Origin: Paraburkholderia gardini
GTDB taxonomy: Bacteria > Pseudomonadota > Gammaproteobacteria > Burkholderiales > Burkholderiaceae
Reading direction: 5' to 3'
DNA length: 64,000 bases
NCBI RefSeq assembly: GCF_907164575.1
Contig: NZ_CAJQYY010000031.1
Span: forward strand, 1-64,000
The position numbers and the translations under genes were made by a program. Below the pieces are notes generated by a model. It saw only the letters and a list, made by a program, of their open reading frames with translations, ran no database searches and was not told where the DNA came from. How positions within the stretch are numbered: position 1 is the first letter of the stretch; each line of letters opens with the position of its first letter. Positions 1 to 8,427 of the stretch are shown here, in pieces.

Positions 1-85
1 GCCCAGGTGGCGGAATTGGTAGACGCACATGGTTCAGGTCCATGCGCCGCAAGGTGTGGAGGTTCGAGTCCTCTCCTGGGCACCA
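1..85 (+). tRNA. tRNA-Leu (anticodon CAG)
   Basis: A complete tRNA starts at the first base. The acceptor arms GCCCAGG and CCTGGGC pair fully, the TTCGAGTC T-loop sequence is present, the long variable arm is typical of a leucine tRNA, and CCA is encoded at the 3' end. The anticodon loop TTCAGGT between CATGG and CCATG gives anticodon CAG, which reads CUG codons. Confidence 0.95.
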
Positions 86-130
86 CGAAGATAGATCCAG
101 ATCAGTTGCTGGACTGAAGTTCACGAAAAT

Positions 131-152
131 GCCCGCTTTTGCGGGCTTTTTT
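131..152 (+). terminator. Rho-independent terminator after tRNA-Leu
   Basis: A perfect 6-bp stem GCCCGC/GCGGGC with a TTTT loop is followed directly by six T. It lies 45 bases after the tRNA and would end its transcript. Confidence 0.85.
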
Positions 153-232
153 GTTTCTGGAATGCCTCGCGGAAGCTCGCGTCCAACGATAAACCAACGT
201 CGACCATCCACGATCGCTGCTAACGCCCGTTG

Positions 233-432
233 CAAGGGCGCCCCAAAAATCCGCCCTTTTCGCAACTCGACCTCGTCGCATGTTGCAACCTGTTGATCTA
301 TCTTGACCGCGATGTTCAGCGGCAGGATGTGTGCAGGTTGAAGATACAGGACAAGGAATCGCACCTGATTTTCTCTCCCGCGTCTTCGACATGTTTAGCC
401 GGGGCGCGCGGGTACCTGGTGATCAGCCCGGT
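233..432 (+). pseudogene. Remnant of a CheR-histidine kinase hybrid sensor
   Basis: Two short segments in different frames match conserved stretches of CheB/CheR-type hybrid kinases. Bases about 242-322 translate to PPFSQLDLVACCNLLIYLD, very like the CheR methyltransferase signature (PPFS.LDL..CRNLLIYL). Bases about 343-430 translate to DTGQGIAPDFLSRVFDMF, the G box and following helix of a HATPase_c kinase domain. The order CheR then kinase is that of the hybrid family, but the segments are only about 20 bases apart, so most of the gene is deleted and nothing functional remains. This is the only content seen between the tRNA terminator and the cytochrome gene. Confidence 0.65.
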
Positions 433-486
433 TATTTGCGCTCTTGCAAAAAGCATCACTGAAAAAGACCCACCGGTGCACCCGCG

Positions 487-1911
487 CTATTTATGAATGG
501 CGCTACGCACGCTCGTCACATCGCGCGTCGTGACAGGCAGCGCCGAGTTGCCCCACGTATTGCGGATGAACGTCAACACCTGAGCCATTTCCTCGCTGCT
601 CAGCCTGTCCGCGAAGGACGGCATCTTGCGCGAGGGCGGCCCGTTCTCCGTGTGCGGACTCGCGCCGCCCTCGACCAGCAGACGCACGAGCGACGTGGTC
701 TGCGGCGCGAGTACCGCGGGATTGCCCGCGAGGCGCGGATACTTCTGCGCGACACCGAGCCCGTTTGACTGGTGACAACGTGCGCAATAGCTCTGGAAGA
801 CGCCGGCGCCCGGCCGTTCAACGTCGCCGGTGTGCAGCGCCTGCACGGTTTGCCGCGCCGCGCGCGAATGACTGTCGTAGAGTCCAGCCGGCTCGCGCGG
901 TGGCAAGCTCTTCAGGTACGCGGCGATGGCGTCCAGGTCGTTGTCGTTGAGATACTGCGTGCTGTCCTCGACGACCTGAACCATGCTGCCGAACGTGATG
1001 AGCCCCCCGCCGTGCCCGCTTCGCAGAAACGCTGCGAGGTCCTGCGACGGCACCCGTCCGAGGCCCGAACCCGGGTCGCCCGTGAGGTTCGGCGCGAACC
1101 AGTGATCGTTGGTGCCGCCCGTCAGATAAAGATGCGCATCACCGTCGTAGCCGCGTTCCTCATAGGCCGGACCGCGCGGCGTATGGCACGCGCCGCAATG
1201 GCCGAGCGATTGCACGAGGTAGGCGCCACGATTCCACTGCGCGTCGCGACCGGGTTGCGACACGTATTGTCCATTCGGCACGAACGCCCAGTCCCATAAC
1301 ATCAGCGCCCAGCGCTGGCTGAACGGAAAAGGCAGACGCGTCGGCGGTGTCGGCTGTGCGACCGGTTTGACGCCGTGCATGAAGTACGCGTACAGCGCGC
1401 GCATGTCATCGTCGTCGATCTTCGCGAAAGACGGGAACGGCATCGCCGGATAGAGTCGCTTGCCGCCGGGCGCGATCCCTTTGCGCAGCGCCCGGGCAAA
1501 GTCGTCGTAGGTATAGCGCCCAATGCCATTGACCGGATCCGGCGTGATGTTGGACGTGTAGATCGTGCCGAATGGCGAGGCCATGCCCAGGCCGCCGGCG
1601 AATGGCGCAGGTGGCGCCCCGCCGCCCGGTCGGCCACCAGTGGGCGCTGCGGTATGGCAGCCCGCGCAATCGGCGGCTTTGGCCAGATACGCGCCACGTG
1701 CGATCAGTGCCTGATCCGGAACGGCCTGCCCGGCACCGGCCAGCGGCACGGCTGGTTGGGCCGCGCGAAGCGCCGTCGACGCGCCCAGCATGCACGCGAA
1801 AACCGCGGCGCAACCCACGGCCACCACCACCACGACACGCAGGCGCTGGCTGCCGGGCCGGCCGTTGAAACGGCCTCGCGTGGCTCGGCGTGCGGATTGG
1901 CGCGCGTTCAT
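487..1911 (-). CDS. Triheme cytochrome c (alcohol/gluconate dehydrogenase cytochrome-subunit type)
   Basis: A 474-residue exported c-type cytochrome. An N-terminal hydrophobic segment (about residues 25-50) acts as signal or anchor. Three heme c sites follow: CAGCH at 82-86, CGACH at 239-243 and CARCH at 376-380, spaced as in the cytochrome subunits of membrane-bound alcohol and gluconate dehydrogenases. The ATG at 1911 is preferred because it places the hydrophobic segment near the N terminus; a longer frame upstream adds only arginine-rich residues. It is the last gene of the coxBAC run, just after the small membrane protein, so it may feed electrons to that oxidase. It could also accept electrons from the GMC dehydrogenase encoded near 18 kb; that partnership is inference. 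Confidence 0.85.
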   Translation of the reverse strand: MNARQSARRATRGRFNGRPGSQRLRVVVVVAVGCAAVFACMLGASTALRAAQPAVPLAGAGQAVPDQALIARGAYLAKAADCAGCHTAAPTGGRPGGGAPPAPFAGGLGMASPFGTIYTSNITPDPVNGIGRYTYDDFARALRKGIAPGGKRLYPAMPFPSFAKIDDDDMRALYAYFMHGVKPVAQPTPPTRLPFPFSQRWALMLWDWAFVPNGQYVSQPGRDAQWNRGAYLVQSLGHCGACHTPRGPAYEERGYDGDAHLYLTGGTNDHWFAPNLTGDPGSGLGRVPSQDLAAFLRSGHGGGLITFGSMVQVVEDSTQYLNDNDLDAIAAYLKSLPPREPAGLYDSHSRAARQTVQALHTGDVERPGAGVFQSYCARCHQSNGLGVAQKYPRLAGNPAVLAPQTTSLVRLLVEGGASPHTENGPPSRKMPSFADRLSSEEMAQVLTFIRNTWGNSALPVTTRDVTSVRSAIHK

Positions 1912-1913
1912 TT

Positions 1914-2366
1914 TCACCACCGGCAAGGTGAGACGATCAGCACCGCGATATCGGTGGCGATCAGCGCGAACAGGAACAGGGTGCTGCACATCACCCCTAC
2001 CCTTGCGAGGAAACCGTCCAGCAGATCTTTTTCATCGCTCTCATGATCTGGCATTCCAGAACGAATCCGTTTGACGAACCGGACGTTGCGCCATGCGACG
2101 AAGGCACCCAGACAGCCCAGCACCAGACAGACAAAATTGACCGCGAGAATCGCGGCATCCAGCCACGGCAATATCGGGGCCGTCAGCGGATGATTGCGGG
2201 GAAAGCAGCTGTGCGCGGCCATTGCCTCGGTGATGCCCATCTGCATCACCCACGCGAACGGCGCGGCGAGCATGCCGATCAGCGCGTGCGAACCGCGCAG
2301 GCGCGGGGTAACGGCCGATGTGGACGACTGCGCTGCTGACGACGCGTGGGTTCTGGCCGGGCTCAT
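1914..2366 (-). CDS. Small membrane protein in the cytochrome oxidase operon
   Basis: A 150-residue protein with about three predicted hydrophobic segments (near residues 28-50, 68-90 and 122-145) and no motif I can name. The ATG at 2366 overlaps the coxC stop by four bases, indicating translational coupling. The cytochrome c gene follows two bases after its stop, which places it firmly in the oxidase operon. Small membrane proteins are common next to subunit III in oxidase operons, so an accessory or subunit IV-like role is likely but unproven. Confidence 0.75.
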   Translation of the reverse strand: MSPARTHASSAAQSSTSAVTPRLRGSHALIGMLAAPFAWVMQMGITEAMAAHSCFPRNHPLTAPILPWLDAAILAVNFVCLVLGCLGAFVAWRNVRFVKRIRSGMPDHESDEKDLLDGFLARVGVMCSTLFLFALIATDIAVLIVSPCRW

Positions 2367-2992
2367 GACGCTTGCCTGAATAGATACGGCGTCAGATACA
2401 GCGTGGTGAAGATAAACAGCCACACCACATCGACGAAGTGCCAGTACAGTCCGCCGATCGTCAACGCGACGCAACGCCGCTCGTCGAAGTAGCCAAACGC
2501 CGTCCACAACAACAGCAGGAACAGCACGACGATACCCACGGCGACGTGCACCATATGAAAACCGGTGATCGTAAAGTAAAGCGAGCTATACAGTTGCGCA
2601 GTCAGCCCGTACGGATGGTTATGCCACTCGCGAAACTGGATGCCGATGAACGTGATGCCCAGCACCACCGCCACGCCCATCGAAGCGACACCCCAGCGAA
2701 GCCGTCTGCGCCGCACGCAGCGCTCGCAGAACCAGACGAAGCCGCTGCTCGACAACAGGATGCCGGTGTTCAGAATGCCGGGGCCGAGCCTGGGCAGCCC
2801 CTCGGGCGGCCATTGCTGACCGGTTTCCGACGCAAGGTACAGATACGAAAAGATCAGATAGCCGAACAGCGATCCCTCGGTGACGATCAGCGCGAGGCAG
2901 CCCCACCATCCGCCGGAGCGCTCGCCGGCACTGCCGACCGGGAGTGTGTATTCGCTGTGCGCCGTGACTTCGCCCATGTCAGTCTCCCGCAT
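2363..2992 (-). CDS. coxC: Cytochrome c oxidase subunit III
   Basis: A 209-residue integral membrane protein with about five hydrophobic segments. Family signatures include GITFIGIQFREW, FTITGFHMVHVAVG and a C-terminal GLYWHFVDVVWLFIF, typical of heme-copper oxidase subunit III. It is a short five-helix form rather than the seven-helix type. The reading frame overlaps the end of subunit I by 14 bases and the next gene by four, so coxA-coxC-membrane protein are tightly coupled. An internal ATG at 2977 is an alternative start. Confidence 0.93.
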   Translation of the reverse strand: MRETDMGEVTAHSEYTLPVGSAGERSGGWWGCLALIVTEGSLFGYLIFSYLYLASETGQQWPPEGLPRLGPGILNTGILLSSSGFVWFCERCVRRRRLRWGVASMGVAVVLGITFIGIQFREWHNHPYGLTAQLYSSLYFTITGFHMVHVAVGIVVLFLLLLWTAFGYFDERRCVALTIGGLYWHFVDVVWLFIFTTLYLTPYLFRQAS

Positions 2993-4991
2993 CGGTCACG
3001 GTCTGCGGCTCGCGCTGGATCAGCGCGCGTTCGGGCCACAACCACACCACGATGATGATTGCGCAGGCGAGCAGCGCCGCCGCCGTAAAGAACCTGGCAT
3101 GCAACGCGAGTCCGGCGAATACGAGCGTCGCGAACAGGCCGAGCCAGAACGGCGCGTACGAATCGTCGGGCATCTTCAGGATCACGTCCGGCTTGCCTTC
3201 AAGCGCCGTGGTGCCGAGCGCCTCGCGGCCTTCGCCCAGCAGGAAGCCCTCGTCGAGCTTCGAGCGGCGGCGCGGCGCTTCACCGGCTGCGCCCTCTTCC
3301 ATCCGCCCTTCCCACAGCGGATGACGGCTCGCGACGAACGGCACCACCGCGAAGTTATACGGCGGCGGCGGCGACGAAACAGACCATTCGAGCGTCGGCG
3401 CATCCCACGGGTTGTTGCCCGCGATAGCGCCACGTTTGACGCTATACAGCAGATCGACGAGGAAAATCAGCACGCCGAACGCGAACACGAACGAACCGAG
3501 CGAGGTCACCAGATTCACGGTGTTCCAGCCCATATCGGCCGGATACGTGTAGATGCGCCTCGGCATGCCGAGCAGTCCGGCGATATGCATCGGAAAGAAC
3601 GCGGTGTTAAAACCGACGAACATCACCCAGAAACCGGTCTTGCCAAGCCGCTCGCTCATCATCCGGCCGGTGAACTTCGGAAACCAGAAGTAGATGCCGC
3701 CAATCACCGGAAACACGTTGATGCCAAGCAGCACGTAGTGCAGATGCGCGACGACGAAATACGTATCGGTCAGTTGCCAGTCGAACGGTACGGCGGCCGT
3801 CATCACCCCCGACACGCCGCCCACCACGAACAGGAACACAAAGCCGGCAAAGAACAGGAACGGCGCGCGCATGACCGGCCTGCCCGTCCAGATCGTCGCG
3901 ATCCACGCGAACGTCGCCACCGCGCTGGGCACCGCGATCACCATGCTGGCCGCGCCAAAAAACGACAGCGCGAGCGCCGGAATGCCGGTCGCGAACATAT
4001 GATGGATCCACACGACGAAACCCACCAGCATCGTCGCCACGGTCGAGAGCGCCACCGGCCCATAGCCGACCAGCGGTCTGCGGCAAAACACCGGCAACGC
4101 ATCCGAGACGATGCCCATCGCCGGCAGCACGACCGCGTATACCCAGGGGTGCGCGAAAATCCAGAACAGGTGCTGCCAGAGCAACGGCCGGCCGCCGTTC
4201 AGGACGTCGAAGAAATGGGTGCCCACGCGCCGGTCCATCCACAGCAGAAAAAACGCCAGGCTCACCGACGGCACCGCCAGCAGATTGGCACCCGATGCGG
4301 TCAGCGTGCCCCACACCAGCACCGGGATCCGGTCGAGCGACATGCCCGGCGCGCGCATTCGTAGCAGCGTGACGACGAAGTTGATCGAGCCGACGGTGGT
4401 CGAAATGCCGAGCAACACCATGCCGAGCGCGTACACGTCGATGTTGGGTCCGGTGTTGTACTCCAACCCGGACAGCGGCGCATAGTTGAACCAGCCTGCA
4501 TTCGGTGCCTCGCCAAGCGGAAAGCTCGCATACAGAAACAGCCCCGCGAACACGAACACCCAGTAGGAGAACGCATTAAGGCGCGGAAACGCCATATCGC
4601 GTGCGCCGAGAATCAGCGGCCACAGATAATTCGAGAAACCGGATAACACAGGCAGCGCGTACAGAAAAATCATCGTCACGCCGTGCATCGTGAAGAGCTG
4701 GTTGTACTGTTCGGGTGTCAGCACCGTCGCGTTGGGGCGCGCCAGTTGCACGCGCATCAGCAGCGCCTCAATGCCGCCCGCCAGCAGAAACAGAAAGGCC
4801 GTCACCAGATAGCGCAGGCCGATGGTCTTGTGATCGACCGTCGAGAACCAGCCGCGCCAGCCGGGGCGTGCCTCCCACAGTTCCCGCAAGCGCGCTTCCT
4901 CAGTGCTGCCCGGTTCGATGCGGCCGATGCGCAGCGTACGCGACAGACGTAACGCCTCGGGTCGCGCTGGAGACACGGTGGAATCGGCCAT
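2979..4991 (-). CDS. coxA: Cytochrome c oxidase subunit I (atypical, proton-channel residues replaced)
   Basis: A 670-residue heme-copper oxidase subunit I. The redox ligands are intact: heme a His103 (MHGVTMIF), CuB His281 with cross-link Tyr285 (HPWVY), CuB His330-His331 (WIHHMF), and heme ligands His416 and His418 (AHLHYVL). Two proton-channel signatures are not. The usual HPEVY glutamate is Trp283, and the lysine of the usual PTGIKIF segment is Ala359 (PSAVATF). Asp132, at the D-channel mouth (GARDMAFPRLN), is kept. A C-terminal extension of over 100 residues carries two more hydrophobic segments, as in subunits with a partial subunit III/IV fusion. The ATG at 4991 is chosen for the GGGAG-like site upstream; it lies 16 bases after coxB. 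Confidence 0.93.
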   Translation of the reverse strand: MADSTVSPARPEALRLSRTLRIGRIEPGSTEEARLRELWEARPGWRGWFSTVDHKTIGLRYLVTAFLFLLAGGIEALLMRVQLARPNATVLTPEQYNQLFTMHGVTMIFLYALPVLSGFSNYLWPLILGARDMAFPRLNAFSYWVFVFAGLFLYASFPLGEAPNAGWFNYAPLSGLEYNTGPNIDVYALGMVLLGISTTVGSINFVVTLLRMRAPGMSLDRIPVLVWGTLTASGANLLAVPSVSLAFFLLWMDRRVGTHFFDVLNGGRPLLWQHLFWIFAHPWVYAVVLPAMGIVSDALPVFCRRPLVGYGPVALSTVATMLVGFVVWIHHMFATGIPALALSFFGAASMVIAVPSAVATFAWIATIWTGRPVMRAPFLFFAGFVFLFVVGGVSGVMTAAVPFDWQLTDTYFVVAHLHYVLLGINVFPVIGGIYFWFPKFTGRMMSERLGKTGFWVMFVGFNTAFFPMHIAGLLGMPRRIYTYPADMGWNTVNLVTSLGSFVFAFGVLIFLVDLLYSVKRGAIAGNNPWDAPTLEWSVSSPPPPYNFAVVPFVASRHPLWEGRMEEGAAGEAPRRRSKLDEGFLLGEGREALGTTALEGKPDVILKMPDDSYAPFWLGLFATLVFAGLALHARFFTAAALLACAIIIVVWLWPERALIQREPQTVTDAGD

Positions 4992-5007
4992 CAGCTGGGC
5001 TCCCTGG

Positions 5008-6084
5008 TCAGTGTAGCGTGGACAGATACGCAGATAGCGCAGCGGCATCGGCCGCGCTCAGCGCAATGGACGGCATCAGCGAGTCAGGCTTGATCCGTTG
5101 CGCATGCTGGATCCAGTCGAGCTGATTCGCAGACGTGTTGGCGAGCGCCCCGGCGGCCAGCAGGCGGCGCGAGCCCAGATGCGTCAGATCGGGCGCCTGT
5201 ACGCCCAGCGCATCGGTGCCGCGCACCGTATGACATCCCGCGCAACGCTCGCCGAACAGCTTCTGCCCCGCCGCCGCGGTAGCGCCGCTCACCGGTTGCG
5301 CAGCCTGCCCCTGAGCGAGACGCCACGCGTCGAAATCCTGGGCGTTTTGCGCAACCACTTCGAACGCCATGTGCGCATGCTGCGCACCGCAGAACTGCGA
5401 ACACTGGCCGCGATAGGTGCCCGGCCGGTCGGCCTCGATCCATTGTTCGTTGATCTGGCCGGGAATCGTCTGTGTCTTGCCGGCGAGTTGCGGCACCCAG
5501 AACGCGTGGATCACATCGGCGCTCTGCAATTCGATCTTCACCGGCTCACCGACCGGAATATGAATTTCATTCGCGGTCGCGAAGTTGCGCGCCGGGTCGG
5601 GCGAGTCGCTGTAGGTCACCTTCCACCACCAGTCGTACGCGGTGACGGTGATCGTCAGGTTCGGCTGCCGGGCGGGCGCGGCGACGGTTTCGAGGGTCAT
5701 CAGCACATAGACAAGTGTCGCGAGCAGCACGATCGACGAGACCCCCGTGCCGATATAGATCCACGCCACGCCGCCGCTGTCGGGATGCACCGCGGCCGGG
5801 TCGGCACGCGGCCGGCGGCGTGCGATGGCGACCAGCAACAGCGTCGCCACCAGTAACGACACCGCTACCGCCAGCGCCGTGAGCATCCAGCCCAGGTGCA
5901 TGGTGGGCGCCGCAGCGGGGCCAGCCGCGTGCAGGAAGTAATTGAGCGGTGCGATGCCCGGCGCCGGTTGCGCGGCGGCGGGCATCGCGGCAAGCCAGGC
6001 TGATGCGGCACACGTGCGCATTGCAGCGCAGCCGCGCAATGCCGCCGTGAACTGTTGCCGTGTCCGCATCCGTCCCGTCTCCAT
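5008..6084 (-). CDS. coxB: Cytochrome c oxidase subunit II with fused heme c domain (caa3 type)
   Basis: A 358-residue protein with an N-terminal signal region, two membrane segments (about residues 62-88 and 103-128), a cupredoxin CuA domain and a cytochrome c domain. CuA ligands are visible as the His of VIHAFW and the Cys, Cys, His and Met of CSQFCGAQHAHM. The C-terminal CAGCH motif binds heme c, making this a caa3-type subunit II that can be reduced directly by a cytochrome. It is the first gene of the oxidase operon, followed after 16 bases by coxA. ATG codons at 6084 and 6069 both have purine-rich upstream sequence; the longer is given. No assembly genes (ctaB, ctaG) are nearby. Confidence 0.93.
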   Translation of the reverse strand: METGRMRTRQQFTAALRGCAAMRTCAASAWLAAMPAAAQPAPGIAPLNYFLHAAGPAAAPTMHLGWMLTALAVAVSLLVATLLLVAIARRRPRADPAAVHPDSGGVAWIYIGTGVSSIVLLATLVYVLMTLETVAAPARQPNLTITVTAYDWWWKVTYSDSPDPARNFATANEIHIPVGEPVKIELQSADVIHAFWVPQLAGKTQTIPGQINEQWIEADRPGTYRGQCSQFCGAQHAHMAFEVVAQNAQDFDAWRLAQGQAAQPVSGATAAAGQKLFGERCAGCHTVRGTDALGVQAPDLTHLGSRRLLAAGALANTSANQLDWIQHAQRIKPDSLMPSIALSAADAAALSAYLSTLH

Positions 6085-6139
6085 GAGTCCTGGTTTCGCG
6101 GCAGGCTGTCCGGAAGGGAAACGTCCTGCGTGTGGGCGA

Positions 6140-6689
6140 GCAGCAAAAAACGGGCCGTACCCAGCGAGCGGACAAACTCGACGCCGTCCCCGATGGCGGT
6201 AACAAACACCTCAGCGCCCTTTTCTTTCACGAATTGCACGGCAAAATGGCCGGCGCCACCGGCGCCCGCATGAATCAGCACTCGCTCGCCGCGCTCAAGG
6301 CAGCCATGATCAAAGAGTCCTTGCCAGGCGGTCAGCACCGCGAGTGGCACCGCGCCGGCGACCGTTGCGTCGATTGAAGCGGGACGCCGCGCGAGCGCGG
6401 TCGCATCCAGTTTCACGTATTCGGCGTACGCGCCCGGTCCCTGCCCAACAAAGGCGAATACCTCGTCGCCTGGGGCCCACTTCACGCTTTCGCCGGCCTG
6501 CTCCACTACCCCGCAACAGTCGCGGCCCAGCGTGTAAGGCAAGTCGTTCTCACGGATCAGCGGATAGTGGCCCGCGCGCGTTTTCAGATCGACTGGATTG
6601 ACGCCCGCTGCGCGCAGCATGAATGCAGCATCCGTTGCCGCAAAGGCTGATTTCCCGATCCGCTTGTTGACTACCGTCGCCGTCGCTGG
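6140..6689 (-). pseudogene. Truncated zinc-independent quinone oxidoreductase (MDR family)
   Basis: This frame encodes the catalytic N-terminal half and start of the Rossmann fold of an MDR quinone reductase: AAGVNPVDLKTRAG, YTLGRDCCGVVEQAG, PLAVLTAWQGL and HAGAGGAGHFAVQF are all recognisable. Similarity ends after VRSLG, about residue 215 of a family near 320-340 residues long, where the sequence runs into the coxB promoter and leader. The usual MKA-type N terminus is also missing. The frame stays open into coxB, but that extension is unrelated. A deletion that brought coxB up against this gene is the simplest explanation. Confidence 0.75.
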
Positions 6690-6932
6690 CGGGTGCGCCA
6701 GCGCGCGATGCGAGCCAGTTTGGTGAGCAAAGTCTGCATTGCACCGCGCATTTTTTTCAAAGCAGCGTTGACTCAGCCGACGATGTGACGGACCGGCCTG
6801 GCACACGCATTGCGACGCCTTCCGTATGACGTATCAAGCCGGCGCCAGCTGACTGGCAGGCGCCCGCTATCCAGCGTGCGGGCCGTCAGTCGAGCGCCCC
6901 TAGCCAACGATCCAGTAGAGAGCACCACGGCC

Positions 6933-7640
6933 ATGCAATCGATGCCGCTCGTCCCGGACTGGCAAGACTTCGTGATCCGGCTCGCGATAGCGCTCGTCAC
7001 CGGCACCGCGATCGGTCTGAATCGCGGTGAATCGGGCAAGGCCGCGGGGTTGCGCACGACACTGCTGGTTTGCCTCGCCGCGTGCATCGCCATGCTTCAG
7101 GTGAACGTCTTGCTGCCGCAAGCCGGCAAACCGGAGAATTCATTCGTCGTGCTCGATTTGATGCGCTTGCCGCTTGGCATCCTGTCCGGCGTCGGCTTCA
7201 TCGGTGCGGGCGCGATTCTGCGCAAGGACGGCCTCATCGTGGGGGTGACGACCGCCGCGACGCTGTGGTTCGTCACCGTGATCGGACTGTGCGCTGGCGG
7301 CGGTCAGATCGCGCTGGCGGTGGCCGGCACCGCGCTCGGCCTGATCGTGCTGGAAGTGCTCGCCGTGCTCGAACGCCGCCTGCCGCGCGCTCATCGCGCG
7401 TGGCTGACCGTCGAATACGCCGCGGCGTCGCGCGAGCGCGGCGTCGTAATCGAGCGTCTCGAACAGCAGCGCTGCGACGTGAATTCGAAGGGCGTGCGCA
7501 TGAACGCGAGCAGCGGGCTCCTTGAAGAGCGCTTCGAGATCCGCTGGCGCGCGCCGCTGAAGAATGATGCAGTCGAACGTGCCTTGAGCGCGCTCGTCAG
7601 CGCCAGCAGCCATGCGGCATCATGGTCCGTCGAGGTGTGA
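6933..7640 (+). CDS. MgtC/SapB family membrane protein
   Basis: A 235-residue protein with the MgtC/SapB core: LAIALVTGTAIGLNRGE near the N terminus, AAGLRTTLLVCLAA, and GILSGVGFIGAGAILR, followed by two more membrane segments and a soluble C-terminal domain of about 85 residues. MgtC proteins are linked to growth at low magnesium and acid tolerance, partly by modulating the F-type ATPase; whether this one does so is unknown. The ATG at 6933 is chosen because the membrane domain starts about 15 residues later; upstream codons are arginine-rich and read across the promoter. It is divergent from the decayed oxidoreductase. Confidence 0.88.
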   Translation: MQSMPLVPDWQDFVIRLAIALVTGTAIGLNRGESGKAAGLRTTLLVCLAACIAMLQVNVLLPQAGKPENSFVVLDLMRLPLGILSGVGFIGAGAILRKDGLIVGVTTAATLWFVTVIGLCAGGGQIALAVAGTALGLIVLEVLAVLERRLPRAHRAWLTVEYAAASRERGVVIERLEQQRCDVNSKGVRMNASSGLLEERFEIRWRAPLKNDAVERALSALVSASSHAASWSVEV

Positions 7641-7648
7641 GCGCGCGC

Positions 7649-8276
7649 ATGAACTGCGCCGCGCCGCGAGCCGTGTATGACGCGCTGGCGTCCAACGTCG
7701 CCGTGGCGCTCTGCAAATACGCACCGGCGGCCTATACCCATTCCGGTTCGGCATTGGCCGAAGCGATCCACTCCAGCGCCGACTGCATGAACCAGTTTCT
7801 GCTGTTGATCGGCAACCGGGCGGCCCGCAATCGTGCGGATGAGCAACACCCGCCCGGTTTCGGCCGTGAAACGCATTTCCATGCACTGATGGTGGCGTTG
7901 CAGATCTTTCTGGTGGGCGGCGTCGCGTCGGTCACGGCGGGCGTGGTACGGCTGCTGCATCGTTCGCCGATCGAGCATCCGTACGGGGTGATTGTCGTGC
8001 TGTGCGTGTCGGGCGTGATCGAAGGCGAGGTGGCTCACCGTCACGTGAGGCAAGCCATGCAGGCGTGGCTTGCGCAAGGCCCGAGGTTGGGCGGGTGGTG
8101 AGTCTGGTCGTGCTGAAATGGGCCGACGATCTGGTGGTGGCGATCCAGGCTGAATTACGGTCACACGCGAGCACCGAGGATCTCGTGCGCACCATCAACC
8201 AGATCGAAACCGATCTGAAGAGCGCGTTTCCGTCGGTAAAATGGATATTCCTCGAGCCCGAGTTGCGCGAACACGG
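7649..8276 (+). pseudogene. Broken cation diffusion facilitator (CDF) transporter
   Basis: The first part encodes the start of a CDF cation-efflux protein: ALAEAIHSSADCMNQFLLL, EQHPPGFGRETHFHALMVAL and a third hydrophobic segment ending near GVIEG. The text then jumps to the end of the family (RQAMQAWLA), so the middle, including the later metal-site helices, is deleted. Near base 8080 the frame shifts: the continuation ARPEVGRVVSLVVLKW, DDLVVAIQAEL and SAFPSVKWIFLEPE lies one frame away and is the normal cytoplasmic C-terminal domain. One internal deletion plus one frameshift make this non-functional. It lies eight bases after mgtC. Confidence 0.8.
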
Positions 8277-8427
8277 TAGTCATCCGCTATGGATATTCTG
8301 GCACCGGCTCGTCCGCCATCCTGCGCGAGGGTCGCGACGCGTCCTGCACCCGCTTTCGGGTCCGTTTATTGCGGCGCCATTCGTGAAACCGGCGTGCGCC
8401 TGCCGGCCAGCTCGCGAAGGAGTCGCC

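Noticed and set aside
1..152. tRNA-Leu as an attachment site of a mobile element
   Set aside because: No integrase, transposase or repeated tRNA 3' end was seen in the window.
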